A DNA stretch of 64,000 bases from assembly GCA_032622095.1 (NCBI GenBank), contig CP136062.1, positions 135,510,960 to 135,574,959 of the forward strand, written 5' to 3'. Shown here piece by piece: positions 23,170 to 35,882 of this stretch (positions are counted from its first letter, which is position 1; every line of letters begins with the position of its first letter). This DNA is from Siphonodentalium dalli. Its lineage: Eukaryota > Mollusca > Scaphopoda > Gadilida > Siphonodentaliidae. The notes beneath the pieces are model-generated. The model did no database searches. It was given only the letters and a program-made list of their open reading frames with translations, and was not told where the DNA came from. The position numbers and the translations under genes were made by a program.

Positions 23170-24018
23170 CAGGGTTTCCGCTAGGGGGTAGGGGAATGGG
23201 GCCGGTAGCCGTCAAGGGGAAAAATCCAGGTAAAAGTAGCCTGTTTTACTTTTAGCACTGGTTGAACTACTTTCGTTATATCGGCCAATAGAATCGTGTG
23301 AGAGTAGAAATGGCAGATTGTTTTGTTCCATTTCTGCCCAAGTGCCAAGCTATCAAACCTTATACATGTACCTGTAACTTTAAAACTAGTAAATTTATTA
23401 GATATAAATTAATTTACGAAGTACATGTACTGAACACCAGTAATTTGGATCCCGAGTTAAACATGCTCGTTAATGTTAAAAGACTCACTGTGGAAGACCC
23501 AGCAGATATTTCGGATGCATAACGTAATCGGAATATACTAGTATTAAGGCTGATTACATATCTGGCCGACGAGTATTCTTTGTGGGCAGCGGTAAGATGC
23601 CTTGATGCCCGGTGCAGCTACTCCCACATTTCTCTCTTGCTCTATTACAAAGTGAACAATATATTTTGCGGTATAAAACATGACAGGTACGATTAAAATA
23701 CTGCTCTTTTGCATAACATAACCGGGTACTAACCGCAACGTAACTAACCAGCCTCAAAGGCATAGCTTCTAGCGATGTCAATTCCGATCACTTCATGTTT
23801 CAATTTAACAACGCGTTTAGAGTGTGTACACTCACAAGATATAAAATAAATTCACCTTTTAAAATTCCTTAGTACTATTCCAACAAAATTCAGAAGTTTT
23901 AAACATCTTTATACCTTTATAGACATGCAGTATGTCCTGGGGTATGGCAGGAGGGGAAAACTTGGCGAGGGGAACGGGGCCGTCAAGGGGACCCCCTGCC
24001 GGTATAGCGGAAACCCTG
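23170..24018 (+). mobile_element. hAT element with CAGGGTTTCCGCTA ends
   Basis: The inverted ends CAGGGTTTCCGCTA are near-identical, and subterminal GGGGCCG..CCGTCAAGGGG occurs on both sides. A 7-base direct repeat TATTACC abuts each end (23163-23169, 24019-24025), close to the 8 expected of hAT. A 74-codon frame (23298-23522) and others inside show no transposase motif, so this copy is non-autonomous. A solitary end of the same type lies at about 50750-50764. Confidence 0.8.
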
Positions 24019-24025
24019 TATTACC

Positions 24026-24802
24026 TTATGGGCATGATCTACATTAGATCAAGCCATGAATCTCTACTCGAGCCCACTCATCGAGTTCATACTCTACCAG
24101 TTCAAAACTTAGGAACTTTATGATGTTGTCACAGGAAAGTTTATAAACATTGAAAAAACAGTGCATGTAATATATTTCTCTGTTAGTATACATGTATGTG
24201 AAGGTCCCAACTCAAAATTGTATGACTTTGTGAGCGATTTTGCTTTGCTTCGCTTTACAATCATGGAATTTCTCCCGGGTAATTACATGTCATTCAATGT
24301 TTATTGCAATATTGACTCACAAAAGACACAAGAAAGCATGTAATCTCGAGCTGGGACCAGTGCCCCCTACTGTGAAGTAGATTATTGAGGTACATGTACG
24401 GTACATGTGTACAAGTATTCACAAATAAATATATTCCCGGCCTTGTTTGTTCGATGTTACATGTATAAAGTTCCCAATAAGAATGGGTCAGAACAATGAA
24501 AGGTTTCAGGTTTTGTACTGGTGACATACTGGTATTGATCTCTACGGGAATACACAAACTAGTACTTGTAGCGAGAGAAGAGATTCATGACAAGATCTAT
24601 GATTTGCATATGAGTCAGAGTATATTTACAAGTAGCAGAAGCTATAACATAATAACCCTCCCTCACATGTCTTTATTGGTTTGCCAAATAATTACTTCAA
24701 CTCTAATCTGTTGGAACTCACAAATGGCAGGCCATCAACTTGACTCCTTCAAAAGATCATCTATTTATTATCAACTAATGTCAACTGATACTTGGAGGCT
24801 CC
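24026..24802. other. Unassigned DNA
   Basis: Frames up to 104 codons occur (for example 24496-24810) but carry no domain or splice evidence. TACATGTA words are common. No element was recognised. Confidence 0.35.
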
Positions 24803-25080
24803 CAACTTGAGCCTTTCAAAACATTGTCAGTGACATGTCTGTTCATGAGGAACACCAGCAGCCAACTGATAATTTTGTGGCAATCTAAATTTTCTGGGCT
24901 CTCATTAAATGCTCATCTGTGATAGAGATTTCCAGGGAAATAGCTTTAACCACAGACACTCCCATATTCCTGCTTGCTCCTCTAGTAGTAGTAATCTCAA
25001 TGTCCCCAGAATATCATTAACCATTATCTGTTAGAATGCAACATTGAGTGTATTTTTATGAAATTTAGGCTGAAAATCTG
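24803..25080 (+). repeat. Dispersed repeat with AGTGACATGTCTGTTCATGA, copy 2 of 3
   Basis: It follows the same block order as 22785-23060. Here the phrase CTTGAGCCTTTCAAAACAT precedes it, as in copy 1. A CTAGTAGTAGTAATCTCAATG insertion sits before the last block. Confidence 0.65.
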
Positions 25081-25242
25081 TCAACATGTGGAAAACTGTC
25101 AGCGGATGAATGAAAATTATATAAATGTACAGTACATGTACATGTAGTTGTTATTACAGGTGTCTCTGGTTCACATATGACTGTCCATCACAAATCCCCT
25201 GCTACCATTCCCCTTCCTTCAGAACTGCATATGTAACATGGA

Positions 25243-25600
25243 CTACCCAAGACCTGGGAGACATGTATTTTCTCCCTGAAATGTGCCACTTCTCCCTAGT
25301 TTTGTCCCAGGGAGAAGTGACTTCTCTCTCATATACATGTACCAGTATGCATATGACCCAACATCATATTTAAATTATATCTACTGATTATAATGGTGTT
25401 CTTTCTCACTATTCTGGCTTTATAATTGTGCTGTTGGGTTGCATAATATGTATTGGATCATAGCAGGGTGACCTTGTGGTGTAAATTGAACTTCAGCCAT
25501 TGTTACTTCTCCCTGATAACAGTCCACTTCTTCCTAATAACTAAACAGGGAGAAGTGACTTCTCCCAATTTTAAACTTCTAGGTTGATCTGACACTGGTT
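25243..25600 (+). repeat. Dispersed GGGAGAAGTGACTTCTC repeat, copy 2
   Basis: Positions 25243-25410 match the complement of 19130-19335. A second GGGAGAAGTGACTTCTCCC word occurs at about 25551-25568 in the same copy, so the core is repeated internally. Confidence 0.6.
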
Positions 25601-25646
25601 TGTAATAATTTCCTAAATTAATTCTTCAACTCAATATTCTCAGACA

Positions 25647-26056
25647 CAAGCCTGAGTTTAGTGTGTCTGTCATCATCAGAAAGGGTGAATTTAGTGATGC
25701 TGTCATGCACAGTGGGATAGCATCACCAAATTCACCCTCGTTAAGACCTCATTCAGATTGAAGTTCCCAAATGGTGAATATTGTGATGTACACCCATTTG
25801 GAACCTCGATTATGCAATGTGTCCTCTGTGTCTATTTGGGGAAATAGAGAAAGTAATAATGCAATAATGTGAAAAAGTTTCTATAGAAATTTGATAATAA
25901 AGAAGCTTTCCAGAGAAGATGAGGCCTAAGTACCGGTAGAATGAGGTCCCCAGAAGGTTAATTTGTGATGCCAGCCCGCTATGCGGGATAGCATAACTAA
26001 ATTCACCCTCTGGGGACCTCATTCTGCAAATGACAGGCACAATAAACTCAGGCTTG
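25647..26056. mobile_element. hAT double-hairpin MITE (CAAGCCTG ends), perfect 8 bp duplication
   Basis: The ends CAAGCCTGAGTTTAGTGTG are inverted on both sides. A perfect direct repeat CTCAGACA flanks the element (25639-25646, 26057-26064). Each end carries its own hairpin built from GGTGAATTTAGTGATGCT and its complement around a tip like CCCGCATAGCGGG. A spacer of about 200 bases lies between the hairpins. No coding capacity. Seven members of this family occur in the window. Confidence 0.9.
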
Positions 26057-26189
26057 CTCAGACACACAACATTTCAGACTCTCAACTTGACACATTCCAC
26101 ATACCGGTATCATTTACTATCTGTCATCAATGATTTCAATTTTCTAAATAAATGCTTCAACTTCATGTAGTCAACTGCAGTAGACTCAG

Positions 26190-26400
26190 AGGTAGACATA
26201 AGTGACATGTCTGTTCATGATGAACTCCAGAAGCTATTGAACCAATACCTTTGTGGAATAAAATAGCACAATCTAAATTTGCTCCGGTCTCATTAAACTT
26301 TTATACTAAATGCTCATCCGCCATAGTGATTTCCACAGAAATAGCATTATCAAGAGACATTGTAATATTCCTGCTTGCTTTCCCACTTATAATTAAGCCC
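26190..26400 (+). repeat. Dispersed repeat with AGTGACATGTCTGTTCATGA, copy 3 of 3
   Basis: The blocks ATAAGTGACATGTCTGTTCA, CTTTGTGGAATAA, AAATGCTCATCCGCCATAG and ATTCCTGCTTGCTT align with copies 1 and 2. Confidence 0.6.
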
Positions 26401-27888
26401 CGTGGGTACCATCCAATCTTAGGCTTTTTGAGAGAAAAATTGATTTTTTTCGCTTCTTCCTTCACAAATACATAATAGAGAAGAGTGAATCATATATTAG
26501 TTGCTTGTGTCTCCGTTTTAAGGTCTCTGAAGATAGAATCAGCTGTCAGATTTCCCCGACTGATAGCATGTTGTTTTTGTGGTCTCATTTTCAATCTAAC
26601 AGTAGTCTGGGGATTCTGAGACACTGTGCATCTATTCTGTAAAACCGTTATTGGGTTGAAAGAAGAATATATTTGTGGCTAGGGTTTCTCTACCATCTCT
26701 ATTTCCCCCCCCCCCCCCAAGGTGCAGAACAATTTTAAACATTCTTTTCATCAAATTAAACATATTGACCAGAGTGAAAATTTGAAAAAATGTCCAAAAT
26801 CGCTTTATGAAACTGATGATCACATTTCAAACCATCGGTTTTTTTAAGATGCTGATTTTTCAATGTCACAAAATTGGTTGATTTCTATGGTCAATCATTG
26901 GCCTTATACACGTTTTATTACACAATGAACAATAAACAGTATGCTCATTGAAGTATTTGAATTGTTGTTTACAGTGGTATGAGACAGAAATAAATGTAAA
27001 GCCATGAAAATATTCAACTTATGATCTACACATAAACTAACAAAATTTACATGAAAACAATTACCAGCTACCTTTTTTGGGTATGAAATTTCCAACTGAT
27101 GTGTCCAAAAAACAATGTGTGGTGGATCAAATGACTATACATGTAGTTTGAAATTATATCTGGTCAGTGGCTGGAGTGGGGTTGCAGTTGAACATTTGAA
27201 GCTGTTGGACATCTGGAACCCCCTTTCTGAACAAATCAACACTCCTGCATGTACATGTACAGTGCCAATGTAGTATGTGTAACTTAGCACAGCTGATGTC
27301 ATAGGCTGTGTGGACGAAGAAAACTTGGTCTAATCATTATAGAATGAAAGCACCAGTATATAATGAATCTAGTGTTTCAGTTCTATCACAGAAGGTAGAA
27401 AGAGCCTTCAGATTTCCTGGACTGATAGCATGTTGTTTGCCGGATCTCATTACTGGAACATTACTCTGAAGATGCAGGCCTACCCTCTACTCACATGACA
27501 TGGAAATATTTTCTGACACATCTTTGACACTGACTCCACATGAAATGTTGCAATTTGTTGCATGAGAAACAGTCTAATCTAGTTCCAGATTGTAATCTGA
27601 ACTGTTATGTTCCCACACTGTCAGACTTCCCATGTTTTGCACCTGTACCAGTAGTTTGAGTCTATTATTCATACCCTTGTCCATTAGGCATTACCAGTGA
27701 TATTGTAATCATTTACAGTATCACTGGCATCACCTGTACTTCTTTGTTCAGGCTACTGGTATGGTATATTACAGCTTTTAGGATTCTCTCATAATAGCTT
27801 CAGCTGGTACAATGTACAATGTGTATGGTAACAGTTAAAACATCTACATATAGGCTCAATCTTAGAAGCAATTTTAACCCATTTTAAC
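26401..27888. other. Unassigned DNA with a short internal duplication
   Basis: About 26538-26600 (CAGATTTCCCCGACTGATAG then CATGTTGTTT) is repeated at about 27410-27460. A C-run lies at 26706-26719. No gene or terminal-repeat element was recognised. Confidence 0.4.
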
Positions 27889-28189
27889 CAGGGGCACATG
27901 CCCCCTCCACACCCTGATCCAAGGGGAACCCCAACACTTGGTAAGAAATACCTCAGATATGAGCTAAAACAGCATTATTTTATTGCCATTAGAGACAGTT
28001 ATACCCATTCTAGCAGCTTAATATATGTATGAGCTTGGACCTGGAAAGTGCTTTAAAATATGGTATGATCACCAAATTTCGCCGTTTTGGCATTTATTTA
28101 TTTTGGCATTTATGCCAATACCTCTGACTGACTGACCTTTTCTGGGAGTTGTGCCCCCCCCTTGTCCTTGGTTGCTTCCGGCGGCCCTG
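27889..28189 (-). mobile_element. hAT-like MITE related to the CAGGGGCGCC family
   Basis: The left end is CAGGGGCACATGCCCCC. The right end TTGGTTGCTTCCGGCGGCCC plus TG matches the family's TTGGATGCTTCCGGCGCCCC terminus. The flanks ATTTTAAC (27881-27888) and ATTTTAAA (28190-28197) agree at 7 of 8 bases. The inside is diverged from the other two copies. Confidence 0.7.
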
Positions 28190-28399
28190 ATTTTAAATAT
28201 TCCATCATCATTGGCCCTTTATAATTATATAAAATTAATTAACATACATGTATATTCTAAAAACTTGAAATGCGAATCAAAATCTAACCTCAGGTGTTGA
28301 CAGAAAGTATAACTAATGTCCAAAACATATTTTGAGTAAATTATGACACATTTTATCCCACAAACTATGCTAATCATTTGATCCGTGTTCTTCAAGAAT

Positions 28400-28560
28400 T
28401 TACATGGGATCCCCTGATTTTTCATGAGGAATTCCAGTTTACAGTGAACAAGTTCAAGAGGTATTTTATAACTGAAATCTACGCGGTTATAACTACAGGT
28501 ACATGTAACTCTTTTTGCTGACTTCAATATTAAGGAATATGATTCTGTATAATTTTTCTC
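28400..28560. repeat. Diverged repeat with GGGATCC..GGAATTCCAG, copy 1
   Basis: It shares CCTGATTTTTCATGAGGAAT, TTTATAA, TGTAACTCT and GATTCT spacing with 31840-31980. The similarity is modest. Confidence 0.4.
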
Positions 28561-29241
28561 TGCTGTGCTAGTACTAGTACATACCCGTAGCAATATGACC
28601 ACACAATTATCATTCCTACGGTAATTAACTATTTAGCATTTATCAATATACCGAATACACCACCACCGCTGTGGAGTGTTGGTGGGGGCAGCATCACTAC
28701 TGGAAAACCCACTCCAGTAAGCTCCAGTATGAGGAAACCTTAATTTTAGGCTTGATCTGTTCAAAAAATACCAGTCAACATGCCTGTAAATCTGAAAACT
28801 GAGATATTTCGAACACATTAGCCCATATTTGTGATTAACTCCTGTCGGCTGCTAATATTTCTCATTCTGTGCTCTCTCAGGTTACCCAACCGTACCAGCA
28901 TTCCTTCCGAAAACATGACAATAATTGTAGCATTGTCTAATGTTACATGTATTCATGATTTTGGTGACAAGCAATCCCATAGATAACTGGCAAGGCGGGG
29001 TGTCAGACTAATGTAATTGGTTCCTATACAATCAACTCAGGGTGTCTGGGTGCAAACTCTAGCCTTGGGTTTCTTGGGGTCACTTCAAGCATCCTTGTAA
29101 CAATGAATTTGCTTCAATTTTGTAATTTTTAAACTGAATGTGCCGTTAATTTTTGAACTGTATATGGTAGAAGTTCAAACCCGTAACGCCTTTAAAGACG
29201 TATTTATGCTAAGATATGTCACATGGAAGACCTTACATGTA
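28561..29241. other. Unassigned DNA
   Basis: No gene or repeat was recognised. Confidence 0.35.
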
Positions 29242-29333
29242 CAGTAATGCCCTAAATAATTGACTCCTTAACCACAGCAGAATTACCCATAATTCTGCTG
29301 TGGTTAAGGGGTCAATTATTTAGGGCAATACTG
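29242..29333. mobile_element. Hairpin MITE CAGTAATGCC, miniature 92 bp form
   Basis: TA borders both ends. The two arms meet directly at AGAATTACCCATAATTCTG, because the inner GGATTTAGTCGG..GAAAGCT part is gone. What remains is a near-perfect hairpin of two 45-base arms. It shows that the outer arms alone persist as a unit. Confidence 0.85.
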
Positions 29334-29541
29334 TATCTTATTAGTTATTTCAAATATTTCCGATGATTTAGAGGGGCACTGATAATTACAACATTAATTT
29401 TAGATTTGTTGTAACAGGATGTCTGGAAACTTGAATACCAGAGGTTATAATGGGAACTTTGGGAATGGATCCGGGGCATTGCACAGTGAAGGGTTGAATT
29501 TGGAATGTTAAGGTCACCTGCTCATTAATAATTAACTTATA

Positions 29542-29819
29542 CTGTACAGTCCTTATGATATAATTGACCCAGTAGTTTGGGTTATTATGCATATAAAACA
29601 GCAGGTCAGACCATACCACACAGCATACATGTACATAAATTTGCTGGAACTGCAATAGGAAGATACCATTTCATATCAGCTGATAACTATATATATCTTC
29701 CAACAAAACAATCCTCCATTTTTCTTATGGTTTAATCATTAACCACATTTAATGCCCTTTGACTCAATAAACTGGGGTGCAATCCCAGTTTGATAGGTCA
29801 TTTACGTTTGGCAGTACAG
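29542..29819. mobile_element. TA-flanked inverted-repeat element, copy 2 (uninterrupted)
   Basis: The 278-base copy is flanked by TA on both sides, with ends CTGTACAGTCCTTATGATAT and the complement of CTGTACTGCCAAACGTAAAT. It aligns with 17528-18007 minus the nested hairpin MITE and some extra sequence. Confidence 0.65.
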
Positions 29820-29901
29820 TACTCCCAAGGTGAGATCAAGGATTTAGAGTTAACTCCTTGGTAATAGGAGTCCCATATTAGCAAGAGCACCATACTAAAT
29901 A

Positions 29902-30113
29902 AAGTAATGCCCTAAGTAATCGACCCCTTAACCACAGCAGAATTATGGGTAACTTTTCAGGATTTAGTCGGAAATATGGCTTGTTGCCATTCATCGGAAA
30001 GCTCTCCCAAGAGCTTTCCGATGAGTAGCAACAAGCCATATTTCCGACTAAATCCTGAAAAGTTACCCATAATTCTGCTGTGGTTAAGGGGTCGATTACT
30101 TAGGGCATTACTG
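29902..30113. mobile_element. Hairpin MITE CAGTAATGCC, full-length copy
   Basis: Nearly perfect inverted arms run from AAGTAATGCCCTAAGTAATC to GATTACTTAGGGCATTACTG, with the tip CATCGGAAAGCTCTCCCAAG. The first base is changed (A for C). Confidence 0.85.
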
Positions 30114-31325
30114 TAATCCCCCATCTTCCTGCAAATGCTCATTGTTTGCAGCTCTTCAAAAACTCAATGACTATATTCATAATAAGGTTACACCTTCCAT
30201 GACATTCCCCATCAGACAACTAACTACACATGGCCATCTCAGACTTGAATATTGCTGTGGAACAATCCCTTGTCATATATGCCTAAACTCATTTAGATTA
30301 TATTTATCCATACTGTAGATATATAAACTTGAGTATAAATTTGTACCTGGAAGAGTGAATGAATGAATGGGAACTATTTTGTTTGGTTGTGTTTAATCCC
30401 CTCTCTCAAACTATCAACAAAACATTCAAAAGCTAGAAATGTCATTCAAAAAAAAAGAAAAAAGTTAACATTGAAAAATACAACTGGGTATAGATTGTTC
30501 TGATATTTTAATTTTCCAATGGATATTTAGTGTAAACAATGCGTTTTCAGAAAATATTAAAAAGTTTCCCAACTTTTCATCATATTTTAGACTTACAAGC
30601 ATCTATATCCCCCTCCAGTTGAGAAATGTGTGCCCCCATCCCTTATTGTGCAGCACTGAACCCAATCTCTGACTCAGCATCCTTGAAAAATGAAATTTTG
30701 TAAAACTCCTTGTGTCTTGTTGAAGTACATGTAACTAGTACTATTATTTGTTTCTCAGAACACCCACTTTACAGTGTAACCTTTTATGCACATCTATTCA
30801 ATAGCTAGCATGTGCGCTTGTTTGCGAAAAAGCTAATTATTTCCTCTGAGAATTCTTTATTAATCGCCATTAATAGATCAAACGATTATAAAATTAGGTC
30901 CAGTCTTTGATGAGTAGAATGGAAAGAGTTAATTACATGGGCATAATCATCATTGTGCGGTTTGAATTTCTCAATTCATTGGCTGTTTCATTTCAGATTA
31001 TTCACAATACACCCCACACAAACACCTTGATAACTAGGAGTTTTTACAAGGAATATATTGCCTTTGACACGCTGCTTTGAAAGAAAAGCACTGTGACAGC
31101 TGAACGGACTATTTGTTTAAGGAAGTATAAATCATTGTTGCCAGAGCATATGGCAGCACATGTGGGATCTAGTTTTGTAATTTAAGACAAGCCGCTTACA
31201 AACTATGAACAGGATATTTTATGAATGTACTGCTTTAACCTACTGAAGCAGGCATAATCTCTCAGACCTCTATCCTTCTTTCAGGGCTGTAGCTGGAGAA
31301 TTTAGATTGGAGGGGGTCAAAGAGC
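30114..31325. other. Unassigned DNA
   Basis: No gene or repeat was recognised. About 30855-31060 is free of the window's repeat words and could be conserved noncoding sequence, but that cannot be judged from one genome. Confidence 0.35.
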
Positions 31326-31650
31326 CAGGCTACAAATAGTGTGTCTGTCATTTGCAGAATGAGGTACCAGATGGTGAATTTAGTGAGGCTATCCCACATA
31401 GCAGGCAAGCAGCACCAAATTCACACCTCATTCTGCTTAGGCCTCAACTGCTATGGGAGACCTGGGTTCAGATTGAAGTTCCCCAGTTGAAGTTGGGGAT
31501 GTTCACCCATTAGTAACCTCGGTTATGCAATTTATCTTCTGCAAATTAGGGGATATAGAAACTGAACAGAAGGGAAAAATTAACTAAAACAATGCTATTT
31601 TGAGACATGTATAGATACAATGTACATGTACTTCACAGAAGATGAGGCCT
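31326..31650. mobile_element. hAT double-hairpin MITE, 3-prime truncated copy
   Basis: The left end CAGGCTACAAATAGTGTGTC, the first hairpin (GGTGAATTTAGTGAGGCT) and the central spacer (CTGCTATGGGAGACCT, GCAAATTAGGGGATATAGAA) are present. The second hairpin and right terminus are missing after about 31650. Confidence 0.75.
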
Positions 31651-32900
31651 GGAGTACAAAACACATTTATGACACGTTCTGTGTTATACAGTGGCATAAA
31701 CAGATACACATTGTGTTGACAGAATTTGGTCATCACACATGAAAATAATGACCATCAGTCTTGGGATCTGTGTGTGATTGGCTAGCACTCTGTAAGCAAT
31801 GTGTGCTAACCTTTGATCAGTGAGGGTCAAGAATTAACGTGGGGGATCCTCAGATTTTTTATGGGGAATTCCAGATTATCATAAATAAATATGTTTGATA
31901 ATTTTTAATTAATGAAATTTTAATACATGGATATCTAACTCTGTTAATGGACTGATTTGGAAAATGATTCTACATTTATAGAAATTACAGAAATTATTAA
32001 CACTTTCCATCCACACATGGACATGTGCTATTCAATGCGATAAATCAAGTGTTTGTTGTTGGATCGTGTGTTGAAATGAATTAACCCTTCACACACACAC
32101 ATGCTGTCCAATATGCTATGCAATAAGTCAATACTTTTCGTTTTATCTGCCTCATATTTCTGACCTATGTTTTTCTAAATATTATATTAACCCTTCCCCT
32201 TTGAACCAGGTTAATTAATAAATGAGCACTCAATAAGACATCTATTGAATATTCTTATAGTAGATTAAAGGTGATACCCTGTTTTGAAAATCCCTCAAGT
32301 GTGTGACTGCTTTAATGTTAATAAATGAACAAGCTTCCAACCTAGTGTTTAGACAAGGGATGGATCATATTTGTATCAGTATATGTTGGCCTCTTTTGTA
32401 AAAACAGTGTAACTTACATGTATGGCATTGACATATTACATACCGTAGGACCGGTCACCATGCTTCTTATGAACTATTTTGTGTTGATCAGTCAATTAAA
32501 TTTTTTGGGAAATAATATCCCCTTCCAGCGACCATAGACATGATATCTGATTTGATAAATCAATATTTGCTATCAGATTGTGTTTATATTTCATGGCAAA
32601 GTTTATGTCACACCCCTGACCAGTATACAGGTACTAGTAGTTGGTGTCATTTGGTCGATTTGCCTCAAAATATTAACCCAGTACAAAAATAATTTAACCC
32701 TGTTCAGTAGACACATGTTATCCAATGTGACCAGTCAAATAATTTTCACCCGATCACTCTTAATAATTCACATCCAGATTATTAACCATGACATACTCAT
32801 CACCTTATAGATCTCGGTATGGATCTATCAGTTTTAACTCTACCAATATATAAAGGCAATAACCATACATGAACACATGCTATCCATATTTATACATATA
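31651..32900. repeat. Loose repeats with ACATGCTATCCAATRTG words
   Basis: Similar phrases recur near 32000-32040, 32090-32130, 32705-32745 and 32865-32890, each an ACACATG-like start followed by CTATCCAAT. Some are preceded by TTAACCCT. The spacing is irregular and divergence is high. A segment at 31840-31980 resembles 28400-28560. No gene was seen. Confidence 0.35.
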
Positions 32901-33427
32901 CTGTATACAAGTAAATGAAGGGAAATATATCCTTCCAATCAGGCTCCGTGTTATGTCTACAACTCTACATGCATATATTCAGTCTAAATCGAGTTGACAT
33001 GGTGAAAGGTATGGGTTAAGCATCTGCCAATCATGATCGGCCTCTCATGTCTATATGTTGATTATGCCACAGTGGACACAGTAATCGTACTAGTAGGTAG
33101 TGAAAACATCATTAGGCAGGCCTTATGGCTCATGCCTGGCCCCCATAGCCCAGTCCATATATTGTTATCTGTCAAGCTCCTGTTGAATGGTTACCTCACA
33201 TCTGTCTCGTCTCACTAGCTGGGAATATACCACTATATGAAAGGTGCAGGGAAGCAGCAACCTTTGAAAAGAGCAGTCCTGTGACTCGACTCATGCCCTC
33301 TCTGACATCTGAGAAAATTCTACCACACTGATTATTTTACTTGTGAAATATTGCAATAAGACTATTTTCTTTCATGGCTGAGTAGCGGTTTGCCAATTAG
33401 TGTTGGGAACTTGGAGAAAAACATCCA
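32901..33427. other. Unassigned DNA
   Basis: Short frames only. No feature was recognised. Confidence 0.35.
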
Positions 33428-34440
33428 CAACCCACCAGAAACAGGTCAATTAAAGCGCTGAATTATACAATGTGTCACATTAATTCCGCTATTTCATTCA
33501 TTATCACTGATTGGTAGTCAGTAGCAATTTCCATAGACCTACTTGTCTACTATATAAAAGATCTAAAAAAGATTGGGGTTGCCGTGTGCAATCTGGCATA
33601 AGGAAGTTGGTAAATAAAGCACATGGTGACAGGTAGAAAGTTTGTGGAATGAGGGGGTGCCTCCATACATGTAGGTGCCATTGTCTGGTAGGGGGCAGCT
33701 GGGTATATTGTTGAAAAGGGGGGGGGGGCGGGGCCTTTTCTACTTCATAGAATGCAATAAAAAAAAAAATAACTTAAACCAGAATTGATATATTGCCCTA
33801 AGAGTAATATATCTACATTCTGATGGCTTGTTCCTTCAAATTAGGGCCCTGAGAATCGAATTCAGTGTTTCTATTTCAAATCAAATCATGTCAATTAAAA
33901 TATTAAATTATACAATCTGTCACATTAATTTCCCCATTTTGTTTATTATCACTGATTGGTAGTCAGTAGCAATTTCCTGGGACCCACTTGTCTACTATAT
34001 AAAAGATATAAAAAAGATTGGGGTTGAATGGTGTAATCTGGTGTTAGGAAAGTTCAGACAGGAGTAGGGAGCTTGGGGAATTAGGGGGCCAATAAGATGG
34101 CTCTATTGCCCTTCCCCAAGGTTGAAAAAGGGGCTGGACAGGTATTAATGCCCTTTTCTACTTAATTGAAAGAAAAAAAATTATTAACTGAATCAGGACT
34201 CATATATTGCCCTGAGAGTAATATATACCATTTATATGTAATTTGGTTGCTAAATATGGGATCATTCTTTAATTAGGACCTTAAAATCTTGTGTATTTTT
34301 TCATTTCCAGTCAATAAAGCACTGAATGATAAAATGTGTCACATTATTTATTTTTTTCATCATATCTGATTGGTAGGTTTTAAAAGAGGTTTTGATTGGT
34401 GGATGTAATCTGGTATTATATAGGAAGGTGAAATTCATAG
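33428..34440 (+). repeat. Diverged tandem repeat, two and a part units of about 420-460 bp
   Basis: Units start at 33428, 33885 and 34304. Shared landmarks are TTATACAATSTGTCACATTA, ATCACTGATTGGTAGTCAGT, CTTGTCTACTATATAAAAGA, AAAAAGATTGGGGTTG, a G-rich tract, CCTTTTCTACTT with an A-run, and ATATTGCCCT.AGAGTAATAT. The third unit is shortened. TATATAAAAGAT falls in the same place in units 1 and 2. Confidence 0.8.
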
Positions 34441-35647
34441 GCAATATTAATTCCTCAACCCATTTGTGTGGGATTGTTTGCCAAGCATCTATGTTGGATG
34501 CCAAATTGGGGAGGGGTTGGGAGTATTTTTCTATACTAAAAATATTGTGCCAAAAATTGGGTAATTGTGGAAATGCCAATTTGTTTCTGGGAATAAGTAT
34601 AGTTTGGCACAATCTCTTTTTGCCAAAAATTATGTCTGATGTTCTAATGTCTCAAGTTTGGCTCAGTTAGGTATTAAATGAATCATGGGCATGGCTCAAC
34701 CTTAATGCTGTGTCCTAAGGGAAGTGAATTAGTTGCGTGTTACCTATACTACTGTTGAAGGTGTATATTCTCACAGGAAACTCAGTTAGCTTTCTGATGT
34801 ACCAGTATATTAATGCTAATTCTCCATCTTCATTTACTTGAGATTTTACTCTAACAGATACATGTACATATAGTCTCTTCACTGGTGATAAATCTATTGA
34901 TTAAGTACAATGACTGCATAACCTGTCAGATTTCTGCCTCTCCACTTTTCTGGTCCTGTCACTTATTTTAGATTTCTGTGTAGCCGACATGTACACAATT
35001 ACAGCGGCAAATAACTTTTGATGTAAAAAAAAATTCCATCACATACATGTACCGGTACCATACTGGTAGGTTTCTTTGAGATTTTCCTATGGTTACAGAT
35101 TATAAGCCACCCCGATGGTGATATTGCTGCATTTCCTGAAGATGTATAGGATATCCTATTTATCCTGTCTAATATTTTTTAGGTTTGACTTAAAAATATG
35201 TATCTTTATATCTACTGGTATCTTATCTCCAGTGGAATCAGTCACTTATTTGAGATTTCTGTGTGGCTGACTCAGGGGGGTCCCACACAGATGATATACA
35301 CACTCTCACCAGCATTGATCAGATAGGTTGATGGCACTTGATTATCTACAGTGCCCTATTAATATTTTATGGTGTTGTAAGATGAGACTATATCTCTGAT
35401 CCATTACAGCCATTACAGATGAATAATTCAATAATTTGATCAGCTACACCATAACATATAGGTCATGAACCCACTATATGCAGGATGACACCTGTGTAAG
35501 GGGGATTTTAGGCCACACTAAGAAAACAGTTTGGCTTACATGTGTATAAGGTAACAACAACGCCCAATTAATCAGAGCTTTTGACCCAAGGCCTTCTCCA
35601 GTGATTCCTTCAATGAAGGTTACGCTATTCAGCTACTGGTACATGTA
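34441..35647. other. Unassigned DNA
   Basis: Overlapping + and - frames of 92-103 codons at 34301-34670 mirror each other across strands and lack domains. No feature is called. Confidence 0.35.
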
Positions 35648-35860
35648 CAGTAATGGCCTAAATAATCGACTCCTTAACCACAGCAGAATTATGGGTAATT
35701 TATCAGGATTTAGTCGGAAATATGGCTTGTTGCCATTCACCGGAAAGCTCTCAGTGAGAGCTTTCCGATGAATGGCAACAAGCAATATTTCCGACTAAAT
35801 CCTGAAAAGTTACCCATAATTCTGTTGTGGTTAAGGAGTCGATTATTTAGAGCATTACTG
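35648..35860. mobile_element. Hairpin MITE CAGTAATGCC, full-length copy
   Basis: TA borders both ends (35646-35647, 35861-35862). The arms are nearly perfect inverted repeats from CAGTAATGGCCTAAATAATC inward. It lies 22 bases before a hAT MITE. Confidence 0.88.
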
Positions 35861-35882
35861 TACCACATAAAAATACTGTTCT

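Noticed and set aside
23298-23522. 74-codon + strand frame inside a hAT element
   Set aside because: No hAT dimerisation, BED zinc finger or DDE-type motif. It lies in a deletion derivative and is probably a chance frame.
28225-28602. 125-codon - strand frame
   Set aside because: It coincides with diverged repeat sequence also found at 31840-31980, and no domain is seen.
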